DNA of 64,000 nt from Brevundimonas sp. (GTDB lineage Bacteria > Pseudomonadota > Alphaproteobacteria > Caulobacterales > Caulobacteraceae), in contig NZ_JAQSDK010000004.1 in the NCBI RefSeq assembly GCF_029945885.1, forward strand, positions 1 to 64,000, given 5' to 3'. A model generated the notes under the pieces. The model saw only the letters and a program-made list of their open reading frames with translations. It was not told the DNA's origin and searched no databases. Positions 36,267 to 44,182 of the stretch are shown here, one piece after another. Positions within the stretch are counted from its first letter, which is position 1. Each line of letters starts with the position of its first letter. The translations under genes were made by a program, and so were the position numbers.

Positions 36267-37573
36267 TATTTGCCGATGCAAAAGGTCGAGAAGACCTCGC
36301 CGAGGATATCTTCAACGCCGATAGCGCCGGTCACCCGGCCGAGGGCGGTCGCCGCCCGACGCAGGTCGTCGCCGGCCATTTCCGGGCCGTGATCCAGCGC
36401 CGCCCGTCCGGCCTCGACCGCCGCCAGGGCCTCGACCAGCCGCCGGCGGTGGCGTTCGCGGGTCACCGCAGGAAAGTCGGTGCCGGCCAGATCCGCCATC
36501 AGTCGCGACGCGATCCGCGCGTGCAGATCGGCCAGACCCGCGCCGGTGACGGTGCTGACCACCACCGTATCCGCCCCCTCCTCCGCGACCGGACCGAGGT
36601 CGGCCTTGGTCAGGACGGTCAGATCGCCGGGCTGGATCAGGGTCGCGGCCTCGCCGGGGCCATCACCTGGCGCGCGGACCCACAGGCGTAACTCGGCCGC
36701 CCCGGCCCGGGCCCGGGCCCGGCGCACCCCCTCGACCTCGACCACATCCTCGCTCAGCCGCAGGCCCGCCGTATCCGACAGGGTTACCGCATAGCCGCCG
36801 ATGATCAGCTCCGCGTCCAGAACATCGCGCGTGGTCCCGGCCACCGGGGTGACGATGGCCGCCTCGCGCGCCACCAGGGCGTTGAACAGCGAGCTCTTGC
36901 CGGCATTGGTCTCGCCGACCAGCACGATGCGATAGCCGGATCGCACGCGCTCACCGCGCGCCGCATCGGCCAGGGCCTGGCGCAGATCGGCAATCAGACC
37001 GTCCAGAACCGGACCGGCCAGCCGCGCCAGATGGTCCGGGACATCCTCATCGGGAAAATCGATCTCGGCCTCGACCAGGGCCAGGGCCTTGAGCAGGTCG
37101 GCGCGGAACCGGGCATAGGTCCGCGACAGCGCCCCCTCCAGCTGGCCCAGGGCCTGGGCCCGCTGGCTGGCCGTCTCGGCGTCGATCAGATCGGCCACCG
37201 CCTCGGCCTGGGCGAGATCCATCCGCCCATGTTCAAAGGCCCGGCGGGTGAATTCACCCGGTTCGGCCGGTCGAAGGCCCAGCACCGTCAGGGCCCCGGC
37301 CACGGCCTCGACCACAGCCCGGCCCCCATGCAGATGCAGTTCGGCGCAGTCTTCACCCGTATAGCTGGCCGGGCCCGGAAAGCGCAGCACCAGGGCCTGG
37401 TCCAGGGTCTGATTGTCATGCGTGAGGGCGCGCAGGCTGGCCATCCGCGCCTTCAGCCCTCCAGCGCCCAGGGCGGTCAGGGCGGCGTCCACCCCCGGAC
37501 CGGACAGGCGCAGGATGGCGATAGCCCCACGCCCCGGCGGTGTGGCCAGGGCGAAGATGGTGTCGCTGATCAA
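36266..37573 (-). CDS. mnmE: tRNA modification GTPase MnmE
   Basis: This enzyme works with MnmG on wobble U34. The 435-residue protein has an N-terminal formyl-tetrahydrofolate-binding domain (FALATPPGRGAIAILRLSG), helices, an inserted G domain with GETNAGKSSLFN and DTAGLR, and the invariant C-terminal CIGK needed for catalysis. ATG 37573 gives the usual start. It is transcribed in the origin-proximal minus-strand block. Confidence 0.95.
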   Translation of the reverse strand: MISDTIFALATPPGRGAIAILRLSGPGVDAALTALGAGGLKARMASLRALTHDNQTLDQALVLRFPGPASYTGEDCAELHLHGGRAVVEAVAGALTVLGLRPAEPGEFTRRAFEHGRMDLAQAEAVADLIDAETASQRAQALGQLEGALSRTYARFRADLLKALALVEAEIDFPDEDVPDHLARLAGPVLDGLIADLRQALADAARGERVRSGYRIVLVGETNAGKSSLFNALVAREAAIVTPVAGTTRDVLDAELIIGGYAVTLSDTAGLRLSEDVVEVEGVRRARARAGAAELRLWVRAPGDGPGEAATLIQPGDLTVLTKADLGPVAEEGADTVVVSTVTGAGLADLHARIASRLMADLAGTDFPAVTRERHRRRLVEALAAVEAGRAALDHGPEMAGDDLRRAATALGRVTGAIGVEDILGEVFSTFCIGK

Positions 37574-37581
37574 GAACGTCT

Positions 37582-37712
37582 CCTCCCTGTCGCGGAGTGA
37601 CGGGAAGGGGACCGCGAAGCGTTGGAGGGGTTGGACCCGTCTCCGCCAGTCGGCCCCTCCGTCACGCCGCTGACGCGCCGCGCCACCTCCCCGTCGCCTG
37701 GCGACAGGGAGG
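37582..37712. repeat. Nested palindromic intergenic element
   Basis: CCTCCCTGTCGC (37582-37593) and GCGACAGGGAGG (37701-37712) are perfect inverted 12-mers at the ends of a 131-base block. Inside, GGAGGGGTTGG and GGCCCCTCC form a second nested pair, and short GC palindromes fill the rest. It lies between mnmE and the DUF6489 gene. The layout resembles dispersed intergenic palindrome elements of Caulobacterales. Other genomic copies cannot be tested here. Confidence 0.6.
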
Positions 37713-37718
37713 GGACAA

Positions 37719-37955
37719 TCATGTCTTCGCGTTGGCGGCGGCGGTTTCCATCAATTTACGGAACTGGTCCTGGGCCTGCATGCCGAAACTGGTCCAGTTC
37801 TTCATCAGCTCTTCGGGCTTCATGGCCGACATATTCTCGTCCATGCGCCGCTTCATCTCGCTGACCAGATGATCATTCAGCGGCTCGACATTGGGCAGGC
37901 CCAGAAAGGCCCGCGCCTCGGCCGGCTCGCATTCGATCTCGATATTGACCTTCAT
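37719..37955 (-). CDS. DUF6489-family small protein
   Basis: The 78-residue protein begins MKVNIEIECEPAEARAFLGL and has a helical middle (HLVSEMKRRMDENM) and NWTSFGMQAQDQFRKLMETA, matching the short alphaproteobacterial DUF6489 family. The C-terminal helix resembles phasin-like or apolipoprotein-like helices. Function is unknown. It lies between rho and mnmE on the same strand. Confidence 0.75.
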   Translation of the reverse strand: MKVNIEIECEPAEARAFLGLPNVEPLNDHLVSEMKRRMDENMSAMKPEELMKNWTSFGMQAQDQFRKLMETAAANAKT

Positions 37956-37967
37956 CGCCGCTGTCTC

Positions 37968-37983
37968 CGTTTCACGTGAAACA
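37968..37983. other. parS site (one mismatch), between rho and the DUF6489 gene
   Basis: CGTTTCACGTGAAACA matches parS at 15 of 16 positions and retains the full 14-base palindromic core. It lies 12 bases before the DUF6489 ATG (read on the minus strand), so bound ParB could also affect that gene. Confidence 0.9.
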
Positions 37984-38003
37984 CAGAGCCGTCCGGGGAC
38001 GGA

Positions 38004-39437
38004 TCAGGTGTTCATCGACTGGAAGAAGTCGCTGTTGTTCTTGGACTGGCGCATCTTGTCGAGCAGGAATTCGATCGCGTCCTGCGGCCCCATCGGGTTC
38101 AGGATCCGGCGCAGCACATAGGTCTTGGCCAGCTGATCCTTCGGCGTGATCAACTCTTCCTTGCGGGTGCCGGACTTCAGCACGTCGATGGCCGGGAAGA
38201 TGCGCTTGTCGGCGACCTTGCGGTCCAGCACGATCTCCGAGTTGCCGGTGCCCTTGAACTCTTCAAAGATGACCTCATCCATCCGACTGCCGGTATCGAT
38301 CAGGGCCGTGGCGATGATGGTCAGGCTGCCGCCCTGTTCGACGTTGCGCGCCGCACCGAAGAACCGCTTCGGCCGCTGCAGGGCGTTGGCGTCGACACCG
38401 CCGGTCAGGACCTTGCCAGACGACGGCACGGTCGCATTATAGGCGCGGCCCAGACGGGTGATCGAATCCAGCAGGATGACGACGTCGCGCTTGTGCTCGA
38501 CCAGGCGTTTGGCCTTTTCGATGACCATCTCGGCCACGGCCACGTGGCGGGTCGCCGGTTCGTCGAAGGTCGAGGCGATGACCTCGCCCTTCACCGTGCG
38601 CTGCATGTCGGTGACTTCCTCGGGCCGCTCGTCGATCAGCAGCACGATCAGGAAGACTTCCGGATGGTTCTTCTCGATTGATTTGGCGATGTTCTGCAGC
38701 ATCACCGTCTTGCCGACCCGCGGCGGGGCGACGATCAGGCAGCGCTGGCCCTTGCCGAGCGGGGCGACGATGTCGATGACCCGGCCCGAACGATCCTTCA
38801 GCGTCGGGTCCTGGATCTCCATCGTGAAACGCTCGTCGGGATAGAGCGGCGTCAGGTTGTCGAACAGAACCTTGGTACGGACCGTTTCCGGATCCTCGAA
38901 ATTGATGGTGTCGACCTTGAGCAGGGCGAAATAGCGCTCGCCCTCGCGCGGGCCACGCACGGCCCCGTGGACGGTGTCGCCCGAGCGCAGGCCGAAGCGG
39001 CGGATCTGCGACGGCGACACATAGATATCATCCGGACCCGGAAGATAGTTGGCACCGGGACTGCGCAGGAAGCCGAAGCCGTCGGGCAGGATTTCCAGCA
39101 CGCCCGAGGCGATGATCTCCACCTCCTCGTCGGCCAGGGTCTTGAGGATGGCGAACAGCAGGTCCTGTTTGCGCAGGTTGGAGGCGTTTTCGATCTCCAG
39201 CTGTTCGGCGAAGGCGACCAGATCGGCCGGCGTCTTGTCGTTCAGCTCCTGCAGGGTAATGCGGCCGTTGGGCACGATCGACTCGCCATCATCGTCCTCG
39301 TCGTCCGACTCCTGGTCGACCATCGGCAGGTCCGTGGCCGCGACCTCGCGCTTGCCATGGTTATCGACATCGGGGGCTTCCGCCTCCGGGGTCTCGACGG
39401 CGATTTCGGTCTCGGGCGTGTCGGTCTGGTCGGTCAT
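38004..39437 (-). CDS. rho: Transcription termination factor Rho
   Basis: The hexameric RNA helicase has 477 aa. An extra acidic N-terminal stretch of about 55 residues (with [15 protein letters not shown]) precedes the usual N-terminal helices ([20 protein letters not shown]) and the cold-shock-like RNA-binding domain ([14 protein letters not shown]). The motor has Walker [22 protein letters not shown] and [16 protein letters not shown] 39437 starts [10 protein letters not shown] 215-base leader separates it from hemJ upstream. Confidence 0.96.
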   Translation of the reverse strand: MTDQTDTPETEIAVETPEAEAPDVDNHGKREVAATDLPMVDQESDDEDDDGESIVPNGRITLQELNDKTPADLVAFAEQLEIENASNLRKQDLLFAILKTLADEEVEIIASGVLEILPDGFGFLRSPGANYLPGPDDIYVSPSQIRRFGLRSGDTVHGAVRGPREGERYFALLKVDTINFEDPETVRTKVLFDNLTPLYPDERFTMEIQDPTLKDRSGRVIDIVAPLGKGQRCLIVAPPRVGKTVMLQNIAKSIEKNHPEVFLIVLLIDERPEEVTDMQRTVKGEVIASTFDEPATRHVAVAEMVIEKAKRLVEHKRDVVILLDSITRLGRAYNATVPSSGKVLTGGVDANALQRPKRFFGAARNVEQGGSLTIIATALIDTGSRMDEVIFEEFKGTGNSEIVLDRKVADKRIFPAIDVLKSGTRKEELITPKDQLAKTYVLRRILNPMGPQDAIEFLLDKMRQSKNNSDFFQSMNT

Positions 39438-39652
39438 GGTCTTACAGGTCTGCGCGCGACCGCGAGGTCCCGCGAGAGGCGGGGTCGGGGCGGGCTTGGC
39501 GATGTCTGGCCTTGCGGCCGGAAGGAGAGGCGACGGGTCGTCCCGGGCACGGGGCCACGGGCGTCGCAGAAGAGAGGGGCCGACCCGGACAGATATGGAA
39601 CGGCTCGCCGCCAGCGAAACCACGCCGGCCCGGTCAGGTCAAGCGGGACGAC
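39438..39652 (-). promoter_or_regulatory. Long rho leader / intergenic region
   Basis: This 215-base gap lies between hemJ and rho, both on the minus strand. Just after the hemJ stop the minus strand reads CTTGACCTGACC, which carries a TTGAC -35-like element. No clear -10 or hairpin stands out. The leader is long for this compact region, as expected if rho is autoregulated by early termination. That role is inferred from other bacteria. Confidence 0.35.
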
Positions 39653-40132
39653 TCAGCCGAAGGTCCACTCCGTCGTCACTGACAGCACGGCGACCACGGC
39701 GATCAGGAAGGGGATCTCGTTGGACATGCGCCAGAAGCGACCGGTCCGCACCGAGGTCCCGGCCCCGATACGGCGGAACTCCCCGGCCAGAAAGCCGTGC
39801 CAGCCACTCAGGGCAACGACGGCCAGCAGCTTGGTCGCCATCCACGGTCGGGCCAGAAAGGCCCAGCCCTCGCCGAACCCATAGACATGGATGGCGATCA
39901 TCCAGATCCCGAACACCCAGGCGGCGACCATCGCCGGATTGACGATGATCTTCAGCAGCCGGCGTTGCCATTCCCGCAGCAGGGCCTGCATCTCCGAACG
40001 CAGCGGCTCGGCCTTGTCCGCCTGTTCAGCGTCATAGGCATACAGGCGCGGCAGGAACAGCATCCCCGCCATCCAGGCGATCACCGCCAGGATATGCAGA
40101 CCGCGCACGATGTTGAAGGCGTCGAAACTCAT
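39653..40132 (-). CDS. hemJ: Protoporphyrinogen oxidase HemJ
   Basis: The 159-residue membrane protein has four hydrophobic segments and the HemJ/UPF0093 N terminus GLHILAVIAWMAGMLFLPRLY with the conserved His13. LLKIIVNPAMVAAWVFGI and ARPWMATKLLAVVALSGWHG carry further conserved residues. HemJ oxidises protoporphyrinogen IX to protoporphyrin IX. The ATG overlaps the hemH stop (ATGA), placing it directly with the next haem-pathway enzyme. Confidence 0.9.
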   Translation of the reverse strand: MSFDAFNIVRGLHILAVIAWMAGMLFLPRLYAYDAEQADKAEPLRSEMQALLREWQRRLLKIIVNPAMVAAWVFGIWMIAIHVYGFGEGWAFLARPWMATKLLAVVALSGWHGFLAGEFRRIGAGTSVRTGRFWRMSNEIPFLIAVVAVLSVTTEWTFG

Positions 40133-41187
40133 CCGGCCGGCTGCCCGGCCTGACAGGGACAGGCCTTCCAGCTCCCCTGGCAGCCCGGGCCGAACGGGGC
40201 GGTACCGGTCCGGCCGAGGGCCTCCAGCGTGGCCGTGGCCAGGGTGTCGATGAACGGAACCGCAACCCCGGGCGTCGGCACGCGCAGATAGGGATGGGTC
40301 CCGACCTGTTCGGCCAGTTCGGCGTATTCGATGTCCAGCTCGACCAGGGTCTCGATATGTTCGGAGACGAAGGCGATCGGGGCGATCACCACCCCGACCC
40401 CGTCCACGGCTGCCTTGCAGATGGCGTCCGGCGTTGACGGCCCCAGCCAGGTCATCGGCCCGACGCGGCTCTGGTAACAGACAGCCCAGTCGGTCAGCCC
40501 GGCCCGGGCGGCCACGGCGGCACAACCGGCCTCGATCTGTTCCTGGTAGGGGTCGCCCTTCCTGGTCACCAGACTCTCGGGAATGCCGTGGGCCGAAAAC
40601 AGCACCCGCATCGGCCGGTCACCGGCCTCGTCCAGCCGGGCCCGCACGGCGGCGGCCTGGGTCTCGATCCAGCCCGGAGCCTGCGGATAACAGCAGACGG
40701 TCCGGGCCACCCCGGACCCCTTGTAGGTGTCGTTCCAGGCCTTCAGCGATGACTCGGTCGTCGTGGTCGAGAACTGCGGATACAGCGGCAACAGCACCAA
40801 TTCATCCGGCTTCCAGGCCGTGACCCGGGTTGCGGTCTCGGCTGTCATCGGATGCCAGTAACGCATGGCTGTAAAGATCCGCACCGTATCGCCGGGCAGC
40901 CGTTCGGCCAGCATCGCTTCCAGCGCCGCAGTCTGGGCCTGGGTCTGGGGCAGCAGGGGCGACCCCCCGTTCCACTCGGTGCCCATCAGCGCATAGTTGG
41001 CCCGGGCCGGCTTTTCCCGCCGCGACGAGATCAGCCAGGCCAGCAGGGCCCGGAACGGATTGGGCAGGCCAATGATGGCCTTGTCGTTGAACAGGTTGAA
41101 CAGGAAGGGCCGCACCGTCATGGCACTGTCCGGCCCGCCCAGGTTGAACACCACGACCGCGATGCGTCGTCCGCCGGATCCGGTCAT
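40129..41187 (-). CDS. hemH: Ferrochelatase
   Basis: This enzyme inserts Fe2+ into protoporphyrin IX. The 352-residue protein has VVVFNLGGPDSAMTVRPFL, PLYPQFSTTTT, the catalytic-His segment FSAHGIPESLV, YQSRVGPMTWLGPST and PIAFVSEHIETL. The C terminus ends CQGSWKACPCQAG, with three clustered cysteines reminiscent of the [2Fe-2S] ligands known in some ferrochelatases, including that of Caulobacter. ATG 41187 overlaps the hemE stop by 4 bases. Confidence 0.95.
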   Translation of the reverse strand: MTGSGGRRIAVVVFNLGGPDSAMTVRPFLFNLFNDKAIIGLPNPFRALLAWLISSRREKPARANYALMGTEWNGGSPLLPQTQAQTAALEAMLAERLPGDTVRIFTAMRYWHPMTAETATRVTAWKPDELVLLPLYPQFSTTTTESSLKAWNDTYKGSGVARTVCCYPQAPGWIETQAAAVRARLDEAGDRPMRVLFSAHGIPESLVTRKGDPYQEQIEAGCAAVAARAGLTDWAVCYQSRVGPMTWLGPSTPDAICKAAVDGVGVVIAPIAFVSEHIETLVELDIEYAELAEQVGTHPYLRVPTPGVAVPFIDTLATATLEALGRTGTAPFGPGCQGSWKACPCQAGQPAG

Positions 41188-42218
41188 TGGGCACCGATCC
41201 GCTTCAGAACCTGTTCGACATGGGCGATCGGCACATCGGGCAGGATGCCGTGGCCGAGGTTGAAAATCCACGGCCCGGATCCCCAGGCCTCCAGCAGCTG
41301 ATCCACCCGCCGGTCCAGCCCGTCGCCGCCGATGCGCAGCAACAGGGGATCCAGAGCCCCCTGGATCGGCCGGATGGCCTGAACCCGACGACCGATCTCC
41401 AGCGGACAGGCCGTATCCAGAGCCACCGCCTGAAAATCCGTCTCCCGGGCATAGTGTTCCGCCAGGGCCGCCGAGCCGCGCGGGAAGCCGATCATCGGCA
41501 CCGTCACCCCCAGTTGGCGCACCCGCCGCACCAGGGCCTTGTGCGGTCCCAGCACCAGCCGTTCGAACAGATCTTCCGGCAGGCCCTCGGCCCAGCTCTC
41601 GAAGATCTTCAGCACCTGGGCTCCGGCGTCGGCCTGCATCTTCAGATAATGGGCCGTGGCCTCGACCAGAACCGCCAGCAGGGCGTCGACCCCCTCGGGA
41701 TCGGCATAGGCATAGGTCCGGGCCGTGGCCCGCTCGCCCTTGCCGATACTGCGGGCCTCGCCGTCCAGCATATAGGTGGCCACGGTCCACGGAGCCCCGG
41801 CAAAGCCGATCAGCGCCTTGTCCGGATCGAGGGCGGCCCGCACCAGGGACAGGGTCTGACCCACTTCCTTCAGCGCCTCACCGGCCCCTTCGGCCAGGTC
41901 CCGCATGGACTCAACCGACGGCATGGCTCCGAGCCGGGGCCCTTCCCCGGTCTCGAACCACACCTTCTGGCCCAGGGCCCGGGGGATCAGCAGGATGTCG
42001 GCAAAAACGATGGCCGCGTCGAAGCCGAACCGCCGCATCGGTTGCAGGGTTGCCTCGGCCGCCTTCTCGGGTGTCAGGCAGAAACTGATGAAATCCGGCG
42101 TCGTCGCCCGCAAGGCGCGATACTCCGGCAGATAGCGTCCGGCCTGACGCATGAACCAGACCGGCGGCCGGGCCGTGGTCTCGCCCTGGAGCACTCTGAG
42201 CAGCATGGGGTTCGTCAT
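41184..42218 (-). CDS. hemE: Uroporphyrinogen decarboxylase
   Basis: This enzyme decarboxylates uroporphyrinogen III to coproporphyrinogen III. The 344-residue TIM-barrel has PPVWFMRQAGRYLPEYR with the conserved substrate-binding Arg pair, FADILLIPRALG, GFAGAPWTVATYM and the C-terminal FNLGHGILPDVP. ATG 42218 gives the usual MTNPMLLRVLQGE. The gene borders the presumed replication origin, as hemE does in Caulobacter, and heads the hemE-hemH-hemJ unit. Confidence 0.96.
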   Translation of the reverse strand: MTNPMLLRVLQGETTARPPVWFMRQAGRYLPEYRALRATTPDFISFCLTPEKAAEATLQPMRRFGFDAAIVFADILLIPRALGQKVWFETGEGPRLGAMPSVESMRDLAEGAGEALKEVGQTLSLVRAALDPDKALIGFAGAPWTVATYMLDGEARSIGKGERATARTYAYADPEGVDALLAVLVEATAHYLKMQADAGAQVLKIFESWAEGLPEDLFERLVLGPHKALVRRVRQLGVTVPMIGFPRGSAALAEHYARETDFQAVALDTACPLEIGRRVQAIRPIQGALDPLLLRIGGDGLDRRVDQLLEAWGSGPWIFNLGHGILPDVPIAHVEQVLKRIGAQ

Positions 42219-42430
42219 GCATTGGGCTTTACGGGCCGGGCCGGTTTCGCTCAAGCCTCGCCCTTCCAACCCTTCTTATAAAAGATTTGAAAAAGAATGG
42301 AGGCAGGTAGTTGGGCCCCGGGATGACGGGGACAAAACCGGCCTTGTCCCGTCCGGATTCGCCCTTGTCCACGGGGCCTCGTGCCCGGATCGCGGTCGAC
42401 GGCCGGGGCTGTTGAAACCGGGGATAATCC

Positions 42431-42445
42431 TTAATGAAACCTTAA
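42431..42445. promoter_or_regulatory. CtrA box
   Basis: TTAATGAAACCTTAA is an exact TTAA-N7-TTAA site, the full binding motif of the master regulator CtrA. It lies in the presumed origin, 213 bases from the hemE start. In Caulobacter such sites silence the origin in swarmer cells. This site is in sequence; the role is by analogy. Confidence 0.88.
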
Positions 42446-42494
42446 CACGCGGGCCTTTCGGCCAGGCCGGAGCGCGGGAGGACGTCGGGGGCCG

Positions 42495-42509
42495 TTAAGG
42501 TTTTGTTAA
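42495..42509. promoter_or_regulatory. CtrA box
   Basis: TTAAGGTTTTGTTAA is a second exact TTAA-N7-TTAA site, 64 bases from the first (about six helical turns), so two CtrA dimers could bind the same face of the DNA. Confidence 0.88.
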
Positions 42510-42694
42510 GCCTGTCCCCAGCCGGTCGACGCCGGGCCCCGTGCCAGGGGACGGAGTCCGGCGAGGCGCGACGGATCGTCCCGGCTCATCCCCGCTCGCC
42601 GCTCCGGTCGGGTGCGGCTATAGAGAACCGTGCCCAGCCGGCGGCCGTCGGTCCCCGTCGGCGCCCGTCTTCGTCCCCAGGAGTCTCTGGTCTT

Positions 42695-42726
42695 ATGAGC
42701 CTAATTCGATGAGCCCCCGCCGATGA
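42695..42726 (+). CDS. Two overlapping five-codon mini-ORFs leading into ppsR
   Basis: ORF 1 (42695-42712) encodes MSLIR and ORF 2 (42709-42726) encodes MSPRR. Each stop overlaps the next start as ATGA, and the second stop overlaps the ppsR start at 42723. AGGAG (42679-42683) lies 11 bases before the first ATG, while ppsR itself has no ribosome site. This suggests ribosomes load at the first mini-ORF and restart twice. It could be coincidence; three chained ATGA overlaps are visible directly. Confidence 0.5.
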
Positions 42727-43580
42727 CCCCCGGTCGGGCCCGCCTGGCCACCTATTTCCACGTTCATCTGGTCTCCGACTCCACCGGCGAGACCCTGAAT
42801 GCGATGGCCAAGGCCGTGACGGCCCGGTTCGACGGCGTCATTCCGATCGAGCATATCTACGCCCTTGTCCGGTCGCCGCGGCAGATGGAACGGGTGCTGG
42901 AGGAAATGGCTTCCGCGCCCGGCGTGGTGTTGCACACCATTGTCGACCGGGAGTTGCGCGAACAGCTGGAAGACGGCTGTCGTCGGCTCGACATGCCGCA
43001 GATCGGGGCGCTGGATCCGCTGGTCGGGGCGCTGTCCCGCTATCTGGGCGCGGCCCTGTCGACCCGGGTCGGGGCCCAGCACACGCTGGACAATGACTAT
43101 TTCAACCGCATTTCAGCCCTCGACTTCGCCATGGCCCACGACGACGGCCAGGGCACGACCGAACAGCTGGAAAGTGCCGATGTCGTCCTGTGTGGCGTCA
43201 GCCGCACGTCCAAGACCCCGACCTGTATCTATCTGGCCCATCGCGGTATCCGCGCCGCCAATGTGCCGCTGGTCCCGGGCCAGGAGGACGGCGAACGGCT
43301 CGTGGCCCTGAAGAGCCCGCTGGTCATCGGCCTGACCGTGTCGCCGGATCGGCTGGTTCAGATCCGCAAGAACCGGCTCGACGGTCTCAACGCCCACCGG
43401 GCCTCGGCCTATGTCGATCATGACGCGGTGCGTGACGAGACGGTCAAGGCCCGTCGCGCCTTCGAGCGCCGGGGCTGGCCGGTCATCGATGTAACGCGCC
43501 GTTCGATCGAGGAAACGGCCGCCGCCATCATCAATCTGGTCAGTGAACGACGCACCCGTCGTGTCGGAGCCACCTGGTGA
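42723..43580 (+). CDS. Pyruvate, phosphate dikinase regulatory protein (DUF299 / PPSR)
   Basis: The 285-residue bifunctional Ser/Thr kinase-pyrophosphorylase controls PPDK or PEP synthase by ADP-dependent phosphorylation and Pi-dependent dephosphorylation. It has HLVSDSTGETLNAMA near the start, the P-loop GVSRTSKTP (158-166), and the C-terminal RRAFERRGWPVIDVTRRSIEE. It is the first gene rightward from the origin (the RP001 position). Its stop overlaps the maf GTG (GTGA). The start has no ribosome site of its own. Confidence 0.93.
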   Translation: MTPGRARLATYFHVHLVSDSTGETLNAMAKAVTARFDGVIPIEHIYALVRSPRQMERVLEEMASAPGVVLHTIVDRELREQLEDGCRRLDMPQIGALDPLVGALSRYLGAALSTRVGAQHTLDNDYFNRISALDFAMAHDDGQGTTEQLESADVVLCGVSRTSKTPTCIYLAHRGIRAANVPLVPGQEDGERLVALKSPLVIGLTVSPDRLVQIRKNRLDGLNAHRASAYVDHDAVRDETVKARRAFERRGWPVIDVTRRSIEETAAAIINLVSERRTRRVGATW

Positions 43581-44182
43581 CCGGCGCGCCCGGTGAACGC
43601 CTGATCCTGGCCTCGGGCAGCACGGCTCGCCGTGACATGCTGGCCGGGGCCAATGTGCCCTTCACCGTCCGCCCCGCCGATGTCGACGAAACCGCGCTGA
43701 AATCAGGACTGACTCATGTCGATCCGGCTGAACTGGCGCTGGAACTGGCCCGGGCCAAGGCCCTGGACGTGTCGCGCCACGATCCCGAGGCCTGGGTGCT
43801 GGGCGCTGACCAGACCCTGGCCTTTGATGGGGGGATGGTCAGCAAGGCCCCGTCCCTTGCCGCGGCCCGGACCCGGCTGGCCACCATGCGCGGACGCGCT
43901 CACCAGCTGCATTCCGGCGCTGCCCTGGCCCGCGACGGCCGACTGGTCTGGTCCGGGGTCGATACGGCCACCCTGACCATGCGCGATTTTTCCGACGCCT
44001 TCCTCGACGCCTATCTGGCCGCCGAGGGCGAGGCCCTGCTGGCCTGTGTCGGTGCCTACCGGCTCGAGGGGATGGGGTCTCAGCTGTTTGACTCCGTCGA
44101 CGGCGACTATTTCACCGTCCTGGGCCTGCCCCTGTGGCCGGTGCTGGCCGAGCTGCGCCGCGTCGGCGTGCTGGCCCCGTGA
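43577..44182 (+). CDS. Maf-family nucleoside triphosphate pyrophosphatase
   Basis: The 201-residue Maf/YhdE/YceF house-cleaning enzyme hydrolyses non-canonical or modified NTPs. Motifs are LILASGSTARRDMLAGA (N-terminal binding loop), GADQTLAFDG (catalytic Asp), and GAYRLEGMGSQLFDSVDGDYF at the C terminus. GTG 43577 overlaps ppsR by 4 bases and the stop overlaps aroE. The subfamily (dTTP/UTP or m7GTP) is not certain. Confidence 0.92.
   Translation: MTGAPGERLILASGSTARRDMLAGANVPFTVRPADVDETALKSGLTHVDPAELALELARAKALDVSRHDPEAWVLGADQTLAFDGGMVSKAPSLAAARTRLATMRGRAHQLHSGAALARDGRLVWSGVDTATLTMRDFSDAFLDAYLAAEGEALLACVGAYRLEGMGSQLFDSVDGDYFTVLGLPLWPVLAELRRVGVLAP

Larger units (their letters stand above)
42219..42722. 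other. Presumed chromosomal replication origin (Cori-type)
   Basis: This 504-base non-coding gap lies between divergent hemE and ppsR, the arrangement of Caulobacter Cori (hemE / RP001). It holds two perfect CtrA boxes and an AT-rich stretch (CTTATAAAAGATTTGAAAAA, about 42275-42294). Five degenerate DnaA-box-like 9-mers with TGTCC or TATCC cores lie at 42327-42335, 42344-42352, 42365-42373, 42419-42427 and 42512-42520. Three GANTC sites (CcrM) are at 42356, 42554 and 42681. Arms 42325-42335 and 42344-42353 form a hairpin. Origin function is inferred. Confidence 0.85.
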
